Shown here piece by piece: positions 48,201 through 57,802 of a stretch of 64,000 nucleotides of DNA. The position numbers and the translations under genes are program-made. Below the pieces are notes generated by a model, which worked only from the letters and a program-made list of their open reading frames with translations, was not told the DNA's origin and made no database searches. Every line of letters starts with the position of its first letter. The stretch's first letter is position 1. The stretch is from contig CAVXML010000012.1 of NCBI GenBank assembly GCA_963763015.1, forward strand, positions 1-64,000, written 5' to 3'. This DNA comes from Fodinibacter sp963763015. GTDB taxonomy: Bacteria > Actinomycetota > Actinomycetes > Actinomycetales > Dermatophilaceae.

Positions 48201-49410
48201 GCCGATCGGGCGGGTGTCTGACGCAGAGCTGGCCGACCGCGTTCCCCACCACGCGGTCGGTGACCCCTGGAGGTCCCACGACCCCGAGGCACCCGAGGTC
48301 CGTGAGGTCGGCGATGACGGGGGCGTGCTGGGCGAGTGGGTGCGTCCGGGAGGCGCCCTCGAGCCAGGCGACCCGCGTCGGTACCTCCCCGAGGCCCAGC
48401 CGGACTGCCAGGTCTCCGCCCCGCCAGAGGGTGGGCAGCCGGCCCTCGGCGGCACGGAGCACCGCGTGCGGGTCGGGGTGTGCGGCATCCAGCCTCGCAA
48501 CCTCGTCGAGCAGCGCCCGGGCCAGGCGCTGCCGAGCTCCGAGCATCTCCTTCGCATGCTCGGCGGTGGCGCGTCGATGCGCCCGGCCGGCGCCCCACCG
48601 ATCGGCGACGGCGTTCGCGAGCAGCACCAGCGGACCGACCAGCGCGAAGAGGAGCAGCTGAGGGCCGACCACCACGGCCAGGGCGACGGCGATGGGAACC
48701 GGGACCAGGGCTCCCAGCCACGGGATCCGTGCCCCGTGGCGTGCTGGCGGAGGGACCGGGCACTCGACCTCCAGCTCACTGGCGGGGCCGTCTGCCGCGC
48801 CGGGGGGCCGCACGAGCACGGTCCCGTCACCAGGGGTCTGGACCGCCAGACCCACGCCGCCCCCGCGCCTCAGCCGCAGGGTCGACGACCCCATGACCAG
48901 GGTCGACGATCCGTCGACGGCTGTCGCGCCATGAACACGTCGACCGTCGACCACGACCCCGTTGGTCGAGCCCAGGTCCTCGACCCGGACGCCCGACGGG
49001 CCGACCCGAACGCGCGCGTGGACCCGGCTGAGCGCCTCGTCGTCCACCGCGAGGCCGCCGCCCACCGCCCGTCCGACCGCAAGGCCCGGCGGAGTCAGCG
49101 GCCGGGAGCGCCCACAGTCGGGACCACCGACCACCGCGAGGTGCACCACCGAGCCCGCCGGCGCTGCCACCTCGGAGGGGCACGGCCCGCCGACGGTGAC
49201 CGATGCACCGTGCACCAGGGGCGGCATCCCGACCAGCATGCTCGGGTCGATTGTGCGCGCACCGGCTGAGAGGAGGGGTACGGGCTCACCGAGGTGGTCT
49301 GCCAGTGCGCTCGCCAGGTCGGCGGCAGTGTGCTCGCCGGACCACCGCACGATCACGTCCACAGGGCGCGGCCGGCGGCGGGGCAGGTGGACGGTGATCG
49401 TCATCTCCAT
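44839..49410 (-). CDS. FHA-FtsK/SpoIIIE triple-ATPase protein (EccC/EssC-like)
   Basis: Open for 1523 codons. Order: ubiquitin-like/FHA N-terminus (FHA about 90-165: GLAVGRAVGG, LSRVHARVRVG, LGSTNGVVVDG), two membrane helices (about 230-265), then three FtsK-type domains. Domain 1 has an intact P-loop GGTTGSGKSE near 603 and Walker B VIVVDELRAL; domains 2 and 3 have GRPRSGRTT (near 930) and GPPRSGRTN (near 1220), with Arg in place of the P-loop Lys, as expected if only domain 1 hydrolyses ATP. This is the architecture of type VII secretion motors. The last ~125 codons (below about 45223) are antisense to the membrane-protein gene and look like shadow; the true C-terminus probably lies near 45220-45250. 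Confidence 0.85.
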   Translation of the reverse strand: MEMTITVHLPRRRPRPVDVIVRWSGEHTAADLASALADHLGEPVPLLSAGARTIDPSMLVGMPPLVHGASVTVGGPCPSEVAAPAGSVVHLAVVGGPDCGRSRPLTPPGLAVGRAVGGGLAVDDEALSRVHARVRVGPSGVRVEDLGSTNGVVVDGRRVHGATAVDGSSTLVMGSSTLRLRRGGGVGLAVQTPGDGTVLVRPPGAADGPASELEVECPVPPPARHGARIPWLGALVPVPIAVALAVVVGPQLLLFALVGPLVLLANAVADRWGAGRAHRRATAEHAKEMLGARQRLARALLDEVARLDAAHPDPHAVLRAAEGRLPTLWRGGDLAVRLGLGEVPTRVAWLEGASRTHPLAQHAPVIADLTDLGCLGVVGPPGVTDRVVGNAVGQLCVRHPPDRLIVTVAGGGPSWAWTSRMPHVASTWPAAVSARAGPAPVEVLVVPSTAASGMPDVMERARAAGVPVLAAATSTAGLPPCCTAVVEATGDGRHTLTSAGATTSLTLDLVGSWWTDRVARALAPLRPAGEGRRAERQGTITLCEVLGETQLTPDAVQGRWERATGGGRVASAPVAAVGVGPGGVHQIDLRRDGPHVLVGGTTGSGKSEFLRTLVTSLALGSPPADLCFVLVDFKGGAAFGPCADLPHVVGLVTDLDDQLVARVLTSLGAELRRRERIFAAAGASDLGGYLRCRGPDDEQVPRLVIVVDELRALVDEVPEFVNGMVRLAALGRSLGVHLVLATQRPSGVVTAEIQANVNLRIAFRVRDRADSLGILDDAAAAGLSPETPGRALASRGTGALAPFQAAVVAPARRPVGRHLSVAPAAHALRAAALDPPHAPHTPHEEGKDAEQRLAEVAEVVSAVVEAHHRTCGIVPAPPWVPALPARVDPLAHPTSPPGAVVAGIIDEPDLQRCSPLTWVASSATWLLAGRPRSGRTTAARAVALAAASTHDPDRLHLHVLDTGGSLADLAVLPHVGTHRHVDDARAVRDLVTHLRDEVDKRREVSDVAPRAAPTTMSAPHILLVVDGWERLIEAGSAADATGQGDDLLRLLRDGEGVGITGVVTGGRSLLQPSWGAVGASVFLLGTVDPLDAALAGLRTADLPTSPPPGRAVRVADRRGVHFATAEPATSDVVARRVAGLPRAGRGSRPFVLRPLPRVVRRGDTTVLHGRGAADPGSRGGHLPLPEATGDPTPLPLGVAGSSATTWEWVPDRMGRRLLVAGPPRSGRTNALQVVRQGALMAGLLVAVVGCKVVERRTFVGAHVVGPDDVDALVALRRARPDLVLLVDDADLLDDAPVAPAIREISALVDRDGGLVVVTTSPSSVLGRFRGIDVEMARHRTGLLLTPRPGDTEVFGLRRQSDGIPCIAGRALACTPAGVTELQVFLADGEAGRPEPPSGCAVPAGNDVVPVAHGDGSQSADDGHRHHAPTDESSVPLDQPHPHGDEQQVPDDRGRAGPGGASHPSPADDRQGHRADEDEHGRHEHPGRVAPLSDRQLVDVERGEPHERQGLQPREQPGHAAGAA

Positions 49411-49552
49411 GGCGGCACCGTACGAACCCGGTCCGACGCTTCCTGAGAGTTATCCACAGTAGACGCTGCTCGAGGTGCGAAAACCCGGCGGCTCCGGTTC
49501 GCTAGGGCTCGGAGTTTCCGGGGTCGGAACGCGTGGAAGGAGGAGGGGTCTG

Positions 49553-50782
49553 GTGGATGCCGTCCGCACACTCGAGAACGAGGTGCGCGAGCTGATCCGT
49601 CGTTCCGGGCTCGACCCCGCCCGCGACGAGCCGGAGGTTCGCCGGCTGGTCCGTGACGCGGTCACCGACTACGACGAGCGGTCGATGCACGGGGGGATGC
49701 CGCTGCTCGCCGACCTGGACGCCGCGTCCAAGCAGCTGTGGGACACGGTGGCGGGCTACGGGCCTCTGCAGCAGTACTTCGACGACCCGTCCGTCGAGGA
49801 GGTCTGGATCAACGAACCCAGCCGGGTCTTCGTGGCACGCAACGGGGTGGCCGAGCTGACGACCACCCTGCTGAGCCACGACCAGGTGCGCGACCTCGTC
49901 GAGCGGATGCTCAAGTCCTCCGGGCGACGAGTAGACCTCTCCTCGCCCTTCGTCGATGCCGTTCTCTCCGACGGGAGCCGGCTGCACGTCGTCATCCCCG
50001 ACATCACCCGTGAACACTGGTACGTCAACGTGCGCAAGTTCGTCGTCAAGGCGGACTCGATGGACGACCTCGTCCGCCTCGGCACCCTGACCCGCCAGGC
50101 GGCCCGCTTCCTCGAGGCCGCCGTGGCGTCGGGCCTGAACGTCCTGGTCGCCGGGGGGACGCAGGCCGGCAAGACCACGCTGCTCAACTGCCTCGCCGCC
50201 GCGGTGCCACCGCGCGAGCGGATCGTCACCTGCGAGGAGGTCTTCGAGCTGCGAATCCCGCACCGTGACGTCGCCGCACTGCAGTGCCGGCAGCCGTCAC
50301 TCGAGGGGACGGGGGAGATCCCGCTGCGGCGCCTGGTCAAGGAGGCCCTGCGGATGCGTCCCTCACGCATCGTCGTCGGTGAGGTGCGACAGGCGGAGAG
50401 CCTGGACCTCCTCATCGCCCTCAACTCCGGCCTGCCGGGCATGTGCACCATCCACGCCAACAGCGCGCGTGAGGCGGTGACCAAGATGTGCACGCTGCCG
50501 CTGCTGGCCGGCGAGAACGTGTCCGCCCGGTTCGTCGTGCCGACCGTCGCGGCGTCCATCGACCTGGTCGTCCACGCCGCACTCGAGCGAGATGGCCGTC
50601 GCACGGTCCGGGAGATCGCCGCGGTCCCGGGCCGCGTGGAGGGCGACGTCGTAGAGATCGCCGACATCTTCGTCCGCCGCGCGGGCGAGCTGCGGCGCGC
50701 CGACGGCTTCCCGCCGCACCGGGACCGCTTCGAACGGGCCGGCTACGACGTCTCGGCGCTGCTCGCCCAGGCCGCCCCATGA
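49553..50782 (+). CDS. cpaF: CpaF/TadA-family ATPase (Tad locus 2)
   Basis: 409 aa. Walker A GGTQAGKTTLLN near residue 200, EEVFELRIPHRDVAALQCR, RIVVGEVRQAES and TIHANSAREAV (His box). GTG at 49553 chosen for the strong AAGGAGGAGGGG at 49538-49549; an in-frame GTG at 49475 would add 26 residues with no ribosome site. Starts a Tad operon in which each gene overlaps the next by 4 bp. The gene is divergent from the FtsK-like gene across 142 bp. Confidence 0.93.
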   Translation: MDAVRTLENEVRELIRRSGLDPARDEPEVRRLVRDAVTDYDERSMHGGMPLLADLDAASKQLWDTVAGYGPLQQYFDDPSVEEVWINEPSRVFVARNGVAELTTTLLSHDQVRDLVERMLKSSGRRVDLSSPFVDAVLSDGSRLHVVIPDITREHWYVNVRKFVVKADSMDDLVRLGTLTRQAARFLEAAVASGLNVLVAGGTQAGKTTLLNCLAAAVPPRERIVTCEEVFELRIPHRDVAALQCRQPSLEGTGEIPLRRLVKEALRMRPSRIVVGEVRQAESLDLLIALNSGLPGMCTIHANSAREAVTKMCTLPLLAGENVSARFVVPTVAASIDLVVHAALERDGRRTVREIAAVPGRVEGDVVEIADIFVRRAGELRRADGFPPHRDRFERAGYDVSALLAQAAP

Positions 50783-51648
50783 CCGGCATCCTTCTCGGGC
50801 TGCTCCTCGGGGTCGGGCTGTTCCTCGTGTGGTGGAGCTGCTGGGAGCCTGCCGCCGGCCCGGTGACGCGCGCCCGGCGCGCAGGGCCGCTGGGCCGGCT
50901 CGCCGACGAGATCGTCCAGGCTGGGTTCGCGGGGATGTCGGTGCGCACGCTGCTCGCCGGCAGCGTCGTCGTGTTCGTGCTGCTCCTGGCGCTGGTCCAC
51001 GCGCTGGTGGGCGTGCTCGCGATCGCGGTGTGCTTCGCGGTGATGGGGGCCTTGGCGCCCCTCGCCCTGGTCCGGGGCCGCGCACGCCGTCGCCGCGGCC
51101 GCTTGCGGAACCTGTGGCCGGATGCCGTGGACAACATCACCTCCGGGGTGCGTGCCGGGATGGCTCTGCCAGAGGCGCTGTCGCAGCTGGGCACCAGGGG
51201 CCCGGAGGAGCTGCGCGAGCCGTTCCGCGCCTTCGCCGACGACTACCGGCTCACCGGGCGCTTCCATGACTGCCTCGACCGGCTCAAGGCCAGGTTGAGC
51301 GACCCTGTGGCCGACCGCCTCGTGGAGAGCCTGCGGATCGCCCGCGAGGTCGGCGGCACGGACCTCGGCCACCTGTTGCGCACCCTCTCGGGGTTCCTGC
51401 GCGAGGACGCCCGGACCCGGGCCGAGCTCGAGACCCGCCAGTCGTGGACCGTCAACGCAGCGCGGCTCGCGGTGGCGGCCCCCTGGGCGGTGCTGGCGAT
51501 GCTGTCCACCAACCCGGAGTCGGTTCGGGCGTACTCCACCCCCCTGGGTGCCGTCGTGCTGTCCGTGGGCGCCGGAGTCACCGTCGTCGCCTACTGGGCG
51601 ATGCTGCGCATCGGCCGGCTGCCCGAGGACGAGCGGGTGCTGCGATGA
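50779..51648 (+). CDS. tadB: TadB-like membrane protein (Tad locus 2)
   Basis: 289 aa. N-terminal helix (1-19), a hydrophobic pair (about 52-95), a T2SSF domain (PDAVDNITSGVRAGMALPEALSQLG, ESLRIAREVGGTDLGHLLRTLSGFLRED) and C-terminal helices. Here TadB stands alone with no VWA domain, unlike Tad locus 1. ATGA overlap with the ATPase before it and with the next gene. Confidence 0.9.
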   Translation: MTGILLGLLLGVGLFLVWWSCWEPAAGPVTRARRAGPLGRLADEIVQAGFAGMSVRTLLAGSVVVFVLLLALVHALVGVLAIAVCFAVMGALAPLALVRGRARRRRGRLRNLWPDAVDNITSGVRAGMALPEALSQLGTRGPEELREPFRAFADDYRLTGRFHDCLDRLKARLSDPVADRLVESLRIAREVGGTDLGHLLRTLSGFLREDARTRAELETRQSWTVNAARLAVAAPWAVLAMLSTNPESVRAYSTPLGAVVLSVGAGVTVVAYWAMLRIGRLPEDERVLR

Positions 51649-52574
51649 CCGCCCTGTCGCGCGACGGAGCCCTCGTCGGGCTGGTCCTGGGCCTCGGCCT
51701 GCTCCTCGTGTGGCTGGGGCTGCCCCGGCACCGACGGCAGGGACTGGCCGGGCGGGTGCTGCCGTACCTTCGCGACACCCCTCGCCCATCCCGCCTCCTC
51801 GACGACTCGCCACCCCGTGGCGTCCTCGGTGTCGTGACCGCACCGTTGCTGCGAGATCTCGGGCGCGTCGTCGAACGGGTCATGGGCGGCGCCGACACCG
51901 TGCGCCGCCGGCAGCTGCGAGCGGGTCTGGCACCCGATGTCGACCGGTTCCGCGCCGAACAGGTCCTCTGGGGTGCGCTCGGTGGTGTGCTCGGGGCATC
52001 GCTCGGCGCGCTCTCGCTCGTCACCGGTGACGGAGGCGTCGTCGCCCTCGTCATGATGACGGCCGTCGGCATCGGTCTGGGCGTGACCGGTGCCGACTAC
52101 CTGCTCTCCCGGCGGGCTGCCCGCCGGGAGGCACGGATGCTCATCGAGTTCCCGACGGTCGCCGAGCTGCTCGCCCTGGCGGTCGGTGCCGGCGAGGGGG
52201 CCGTCGGGGCGCTCGAGCGGGTCTGCCGGCTCTCGCAGGGTGAGCTCGCTGGTGAGCTGCGCCGGTGCCTTGCCGATGCCCGCGCCGGGGCGAATCTCCC
52301 CACCGCGCTCGAGGGCCTCGCGGACCGCACCGGCCTCCCGAGCCTCCGGCGCTTCGTCGACGGCGTGGTGATCGCGGTGCAGCGCGGCACGCCGCTCGCC
52401 GAGGTCCTGCGCGCGCAGGCCCAGGACGTCCGGGAGGAGGGCCGCCGAGGCCTCATGGAGGCAGGGGGGCGCAAGGAGATCGTGATGATGGTTCCGGTCG
52501 TGTTCCTCATCCTGCCGGTCACCGTGCTCTTCGCCGTCTTCCCCGGATTCACGTTCTTCCGATTCACCCTCTGA
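51645..52574 (+). CDS. tadC: TadC-like membrane protein (Tad locus 2)
   Basis: 309 aa. N-terminal helix (about 9-25), central hydrophobic pair (about 110-150), T2SSF domain (FPTVAELLALAVGAGEGAVGALERV, VIAVQRGTPLAEVLRAQAQDVREEGRRGLMEAGGRKEI) and a C-terminal helix (MMVPVVFLILPVTVLFAVFPGF). Follows TadB with a 4-bp overlap, ends 22 bp before the pilin-like gene. Confidence 0.9.
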   Translation: MTALSRDGALVGLVLGLGLLLVWLGLPRHRRQGLAGRVLPYLRDTPRPSRLLDDSPPRGVLGVVTAPLLRDLGRVVERVMGGADTVRRRQLRAGLAPDVDRFRAEQVLWGALGGVLGASLGALSLVTGDGGVVALVMMTAVGIGLGVTGADYLLSRRAARREARMLIEFPTVAELLALAVGAGEGAVGALERVCRLSQGELAGELRRCLADARAGANLPTALEGLADRTGLPSLRRFVDGVVIAVQRGTPLAEVLRAQAQDVREEGRRGLMEAGGRKEIVMMVPVVFLILPVTVLFAVFPGFTFFRFTL

Positions 52575-52596
52575 CCGGCCCGAAAGGACCCGACCC

Positions 52597-52806
52597 ATGC
52601 ACCTCCGTCACACCTTCGCCGTCCGTGCCTACCTCAGCGCCCACCGCCTCCACACGACGGCCGGGCGGCGGGCCGAGCGCGGGGACGTCCCGGGGTGGGT
52701 GCTCATCACCCTCATGACCGCCGGCCTGGTGACCGCGCTGTGGGTGGTGGCGAAGGAGCAGCTCGTCTCGATGTTCCAGAGCGCCCTGTCCTCCGTGTCG
52801 GGATGA
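52597..52806 (+). CDS. Flp-pilin-like small protein
   Basis: 69 aa with a basic N-terminus ending RAERGDVPG and a hydrophobic helix (WVLITLMTAGLVTALWVVA, about 34-52) followed by a short polar tail (LSSVSG). Size, placement between tadC and tadE and the Gly before the hydrophobic segment fit the prepilin of a Tad pilus, but the classic Glu at position 5 after the Gly is not present. Ribosome site GAAAGGA. Confidence 0.75.
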   Translation: MHLRHTFAVRAYLSAHRLHTTAGRRAERGDVPGWVLITLMTAGLVTALWVVAKEQLVSMFQSALSSVSG

Positions 52807-52815
52807 CCGAGCGCC

Positions 52816-53199
52816 ATGCCTGTGGCGGGGGAGGAGCGAGGGTCCGCGATGGCGGACTTCGCCATGGTGTCGGTCCTGGTTGTCGTCCTGTTCCTCGCGG
52901 TCTTTCAGCTCGGTCTGGCTCTGCACACGCGCAACACGCTGATCTCCTGTGCCTCCGAGGGGGCACGCCTCGGGGCGCGCGCGGATGCCGTTCCCGGGCA
53001 GGGCGTTTCGCGTGCACGGGCGTTGATCACGTCGTCCCTCTCGGCTCGCTTCGCGCAGAACGTCACCTCGCGGGAGGCGGTCGTCGGTGGCGTCCGCGTC
53101 GTCGAGGTGCGGGTGGTTGCGCCCCTGCCGGTGATCGGCCTGCTCGGTCCCGACGGTCGTCTGGACCTCGTGGGCCGGGCCTTCCTGGAGTCGCAGTGA
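52816..53199 (+). CDS. TadE-family pseudopilin
   Basis: 127 aa. TadE signature: short charged start, then ERGSAMADFAMVSVLVVVLFLAVFQLGLALHTRN, where the Gly-Ser precedes a processed hydrophobic helix, and a soluble domain with ASEGARLGAR. Minor pilin needed for Flp fibre assembly. Stop overlaps the next GTG. Confidence 0.88.
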   Translation: MPVAGEERGSAMADFAMVSVLVVVLFLAVFQLGLALHTRNTLISCASEGARLGARADAVPGQGVSRARALITSSLSARFAQNVTSREAVVGGVRVVEVRVVAPLPVIGLLGPDGRLDLVGRAFLESQ

Positions 53200-53648
53200 G
53201 GCCCCGGGCGGTCCAGTCAGGCCTCCGCGCGGAACGGGGGAGCGCGGTGGTCGAGTTCGTCGTCCTCGCCGTCCTCATGCTGATCCCGCTCGTCTACCTC
53301 GTGCTCACGATGGCACGGGTTCAAGCCGCGTCGTATGCCGTCAGCCAGGCGGCCCGCGAGGCCGGCCGGGCGTTCGTCACCGCACCGTCGGGGGACACCG
53401 CGGCCGCCCGGGCACATGCGGCGGCACGGATCGCCTTCCTCGACCACTCCATGGAGGACGCCGGGCGACTGGCGGTCGTCTGTGACGGGGCTCCGTGCCT
53501 TCGCCCGGACGGGCGTGTCGAGACGACGGCGACCGTCCGGGTGCCGCTACCCCTGGTGCCGGCGTTCGCCCGCCGTGCCGTCCCGCTGTCGGTCCCGGTC
53601 AGCGCCAGCCACCTCTCGACGGTCGACCGGTTCCGGGGGCTGCCGTGA
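53196..53648 (+). CDS. TadE/TadF-like pseudopilin
   Basis: 150 aa. RAERGSAVVEFVVLAVLMLIPLVYLVLTM gives the Gly-Ser-x-x-x-Glu processing site with the classic Glu, then a helix and a domain with AVSQAAREAGRAFVTAPS and two Cys (VVCDGAPC) that could form a disulphide outside the cell. GTG start overlaps the preceding TGA by 4 bp. Confidence 0.85.
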   Translation: MRPRAVQSGLRAERGSAVVEFVVLAVLMLIPLVYLVLTMARVQAASYAVSQAAREAGRAFVTAPSGDTAAARAHAAARIAFLDHSMEDAGRLAVVCDGAPCLRPDGRVETTATVRVPLPLVPAFARRAVPLSVPVSASHLSTVDRFRGLP

Positions 53649-54211
53649 TGACCTGGACGGATCCGGCGCCCGAGGACCGCGTCGGCGACGAGGTCCCTCG
53701 GGCGGGTGCGGCGGCTGGCGGCCCCCCGGACGGCCAGGTCCGGGTCTCGGCCGAGAACCCTGTGAGGAGGGCGGAGGAGGGGTCGATCAGCCTGTTCATC
53801 CTCGGGCTGTCGGTCATCGCGATGGTGCTCATCGCGGGGACCGTCGCGGTGACCTCCGCGCACCTCGCCCGGATGCGCCTGCTCGACGTGGCCGACGGTG
53901 CGGCACTGAGCGCTGCCAACGCCCTCGACGAGGCGGCATACCAGCGAGGTGTCGGCGAGTCCGTGCCGCTGAGCAGCACGTCGGTGCGCGAACGAGCCGC
54001 GGCCTACGTCGGGAGCAGACCCAAGCCGGCGAGCGTGGTCGCCTGGAGCCTCGGCCCCGGCACCGGCTCGCCCGACGGCCGCACCGCCGTCGTCGCCATC
54101 AGTGGGAAGGCGGAGCTGCCGATGATCGGTCCGGCGCTGCGCGAGCTCGGCGTCTCGGTCGGCATCTCGGTCCGGTCCGAGGCCCGCTCCGACCTTCTCC
54201 TCCTCCCGTGA
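53648..54211 (+). CDS. TadG/Rv3654c-like pilus protein
   Basis: 187 aa. A hydrophilic N-terminal ~42 residues precede EEGSISLFILGLSVIAMVLIAGTVAVTSAHLARMRLLDVADGAALSAANALDEA, the TadG-type helix plus the conserved DAAALAAA-like segment. C-terminal part is beta-rich (VVAISGKAELPM, VSVGISVRSEARSDLL). Last gene of the Tad 2 operon; ATG overlaps the stop before it. Confidence 0.82.
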   Translation: MTWTDPAPEDRVGDEVPRAGAAAGGPPDGQVRVSAENPVRRAEEGSISLFILGLSVIAMVLIAGTVAVTSAHLARMRLLDVADGAALSAANALDEAAYQRGVGESVPLSSTSVRERAAAYVGSRPKPASVVAWSLGPGTGSPDGRTAVVAISGKAELPMIGPALRELGVSVGISVRSEARSDLLLLP

Positions 54212-54301
54212 GGGTCGGGCCGCCGGCCTGAGTCCCGGGCAGTCCGCCTGGTCCGGCGGGGCTGGCCGTCCGGGGTGACGGGGCGGCATCCGCATCTCGC
54301 G

Positions 54302-54307
54302 TAGGCT
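54302..54307 (+). promoter_or_regulatory. -10 element TAGGCT of leaderless prfB mRNA
   Basis: TAGGCT, eight bases before the GTG at 54316; no ribosome site between. Confidence 0.55.
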
Positions 54308-54315
54308 TGACACTC

Positions 54316-55470
<1,155 letters not shown>

Positions 55471-55472
55471 GC

Positions 55473-56075
55473 ATGACCGAGCCGGATGCCGGGCACACCG
55501 GTCCCAGCCCCTCCTCGCCGCACGGTGCCGTTCCGGGGGCCGGGCCGGTCACGTGGGCGTCGTGGGAGGCGGATCTCGCCAAGGCGGTGATGGCGCTCGC
55601 CGACGGAGAGACGCTGACCGCCACCGGCGCTCCGGAGCTCGAGCGGCCGGTGCTCGTCCGACGGGGGTTCCTGCGCGGTTTCGTCCCGGCCAAGCACGCT
55701 GTGCTCCCGCCGTGGGTGCGGCTCACCCGCGTCGAGGACCACCTCCGGGGCGTGTGCGTGGGCGACGAGCGGTTCGGGGGGCCCTTCCCCTTGTCACCCG
55801 AGGAGGACGAGGCGCTCGTGGCGCTCGGATGGCGTCGGCCGGGCGCCGGTGACGGCACGGACTACCTGCGCTTCTGGCCCGACGACGTCCCCCAGGGTCC
55901 CTTCCTGCCACGGGAGGAGGCGGAGCGGGTGGCGGCCCTGGTGGCCCGCACCTTTCGCGAGGTCCTCACGCCGGCCGAGCAGGTGCACGTCGGTCCGGCG
56001 GGGCCGGCCCTGCCCGTCGTCACCCACGACGGATCCCCGCAGCCCCCCGCCGGCGAGAGCGTGCACGGCGGCTGA
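55473..56075 (+). CDS. Protein of unknown function between prfB and ftsE
   Basis: 200 aa, not recognised. Unstructured N-terminus (~25 residues), a helical stretch (TWASWEADLAKAVMALADGETL), then a mixed alpha/beta part (VLVRRGFLRGFVPAKHAVLPPWVRL, DYLRFWPDDVPQGPFLPREEAERVAALVARTFREV) and a Pro-rich tail. It resembles small chaperone-like folds seen near type VII loci (TY-Chap), but this is only a pattern impression. Starts 2 bp after prfB. Confidence 0.75.
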   Translation: MTEPDAGHTGPSPSSPHGAVPGAGPVTWASWEADLAKAVMALADGETLTATGAPELERPVLVRRGFLRGFVPAKHAVLPPWVRLTRVEDHLRGVCVGDERFGGPFPLSPEEDEALVALGWRRPGAGDGTDYLRFWPDDVPQGPFLPREEAERVAALVARTFREVLTPAEQVHVGPAGPALPVVTHDGSPQPPAGESVHGG

Positions 56076-56119
56076 CCCGCCGATCGTGACCCGCTGAACG
56101 GCATCCGCCCTGTTCCGAC

Positions 56120-56125
56120 CTATGC
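56120..56125 (+). promoter_or_regulatory. Candidate -10 element (TATGCT) for ftsEX
   Basis: TATGCT about 72 bases before the ftsE ATG, in the 122-base gap after the unknown gene. No strong -35. Confidence 0.4.
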
Positions 56126-56197
56126 TCGCACGAGTGACGTGACCAGCATCCGGGGCACGCACCGTCCGCTCCACCTCTCGTAAGGCCCCCTCCGCGC

Positions 56198-56893
56198 ATG
56201 ATCCGCTTCGACAACGTCACCAAGGTCTACCCGCGGTCGACCCGTCCCGCGCTCGAGGACGTGAGCGTCGACATCGACCGTGGTGAGTTCGTCTTCGTCG
56301 TGGGGCCCTCCGGGTCCGGCAAGTCGACGATGCTGCGGCTTGCCCTGCGGGAGGAGGCGCCCACCGAGGGCAGCGTGCTCGTGGCCGGTCACGACCTCGG
56401 GTCGATGCCGATGCGTCAGGTGCCCCGGCTGCGGCGGGAGATGGGGGCCGTCTTCCAGGACTTCCGCCTCCTGCCGAACAAGACAGTGCACGAGAACGTG
56501 GCCTACGCGCTGCAGGTCATCGGCAAGCCGGGCCACGTCATCCGGCAGCTCGTGCCCGAGACGCTGGAGGTCGTCGGCCTGAGCGGCAAGGAGAAGCGCT
56601 TCCCCCACCAGCTCTCCGGCGGTGAGCAGCAGCGGGTGGCGATCGCCCGAGCGGTGGTCAACCGTCCCCAGATCCTGCTCTGTGACGAACCGACCGGGAA
56701 CCTCGACCAGGCCATCAGCCTCGACATCGTGCGGCTCCTCGACCGGATCAACCGCACCGGCACGACCATCGTCATGGCGACGCACGACCACGACATCGTC
56801 AACGACCTGCGGCGCCGGGTGCTCCAGCTCGACGACGGCCACGTCGTGCGCGACGAGCAGGACGCCACCTACCACCCGACCCCGGAGGACTGA
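56198..56893 (+). CDS. ftsE: Cell-division ATP-binding protein FtsE
   Basis: 231 aa ABC ATPase. Walker A GPSGSGKST at about 37-45, Q-loop VFQDFRLLPNKTV, signature LSGGEQQR at about 139, Walker B ILLCDEPTGNLD at about 160 and switch His in THDHDIV. With FtsX it forms a mechanical device that turns on cell-wall hydrolases at the septum. Only 3 bp from ftsX. Confidence 0.96.
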   Translation: MIRFDNVTKVYPRSTRPALEDVSVDIDRGEFVFVVGPSGSGKSTMLRLALREEAPTEGSVLVAGHDLGSMPMRQVPRLRREMGAVFQDFRLLPNKTVHENVAYALQVIGKPGHVIRQLVPETLEVVGLSGKEKRFPHQLSGGEQQRVAIARAVVNRPQILLCDEPTGNLDQAISLDIVRLLDRINRTGTTIVMATHDHDIVNDLRRRVLQLDDGHVVRDEQDATYHPTPED

Positions 56894-56896
56894 CGC

Positions 56897-57802
56897 GTGC
56901 AGCCACGGTTCCTGCTGTCTGAGGTCGGATCGGGCCTACGGCGAAACCTGTCGATGGCCGTCTCCGTCGTCCTCGTCACGATGGTGTCGATGTTCCTCCT
57001 CGGCCTCGGGCTGCTCGCGCAGCGTCAGGCCGACACGATGAAGGGCTACTGGTACGACCGCATCCAGGTCTCGATCTACCTGTGCACCGAGAACTCGCTC
57101 CAGCCCAACTGCGAGGGCCGGGCCGTCACGGAGGCGCAGAAGACGGCGATCCAGAGCCAGCTCGACGCCCTGCCCGAGGTCGAGGAGGTGTTCTACGAGT
57201 CCGAGGAGGAGGCGTTCGAGCGGTTCCGGGAGCAGTTCCGCAACAGCCCGATCGCCGGCAACGTCGCCGTCGGCGACATCCCCCAGAGCCTGCGGGTGCA
57301 GCTCGCCGACCCCACGAAGTACGCCGTCGTCACGAGCCAGTTCGAGGGGGCCCCGGGGGTGGCCACCGTCCAGGACCAGGAGAAGGTCCTCAGCAAGTTC
57401 TTCACGATCATCAACTACGTGACGTTCTTCGCCGTGCTGCTGGCTGCTCTCATGGTGGCCTGCGCGGCCCTGCTCATGGCGACGACGATCCGGCAGGCCG
57501 CCTTCATCCGGCGGCGGGAGATCGGCATCATGCGACTCGTCGGGGCGTCGAACTGGACCATCCGGATGCCGTTCCTCACCGAGATGGTCATCGTCTCGGC
57601 GCTCGGAGTCGCCCTTGCGGTCGCCCTGCTCGTCGCCCTGATGCAGTACGTCTTCAACGAGGGGGCCAGTCGCATCGCCCTGAGCCAGGCCTTCGTCGGC
57701 ACCTCGGACGTGTGGGTGCTGGCCCCGTGGATGCTCCTCGGGGTCCTCACCGTGGCCGTGCTCACGAGTCTCGTGACGTTGCGCCGGTACCTGCGCGTGT
57801 GA
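56897..57802 (+). CDS. ftsX: Cell-division membrane protein FtsX
   Basis: 301 aa. Four membrane helices (about 18-40, 172-200, 222-250, 272-292) and a large extracytoplasmic loop (about 45-165) with two Cys (CTEN, NCEGR) that may form a disulphide; this loop binds the hydrolase partner. GTG start, 3 bp after ftsE. The M23 hydrolase downstream is the likely partner. Confidence 0.95.
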   Translation: MQPRFLLSEVGSGLRRNLSMAVSVVLVTMVSMFLLGLGLLAQRQADTMKGYWYDRIQVSIYLCTENSLQPNCEGRAVTEAQKTAIQSQLDALPEVEEVFYESEEEAFERFREQFRNSPIAGNVAVGDIPQSLRVQLADPTKYAVVTSQFEGAPGVATVQDQEKVLSKFFTIINYVTFFAVLLAALMVACAALLMATTIRQAAFIRRREIGIMRLVGASNWTIRMPFLTEMVIVSALGVALAVALLVALMQYVFNEGASRIALSQAFVGTSDVWVLAPWMLLGVLTVAVLTSLVTLRRYLRV

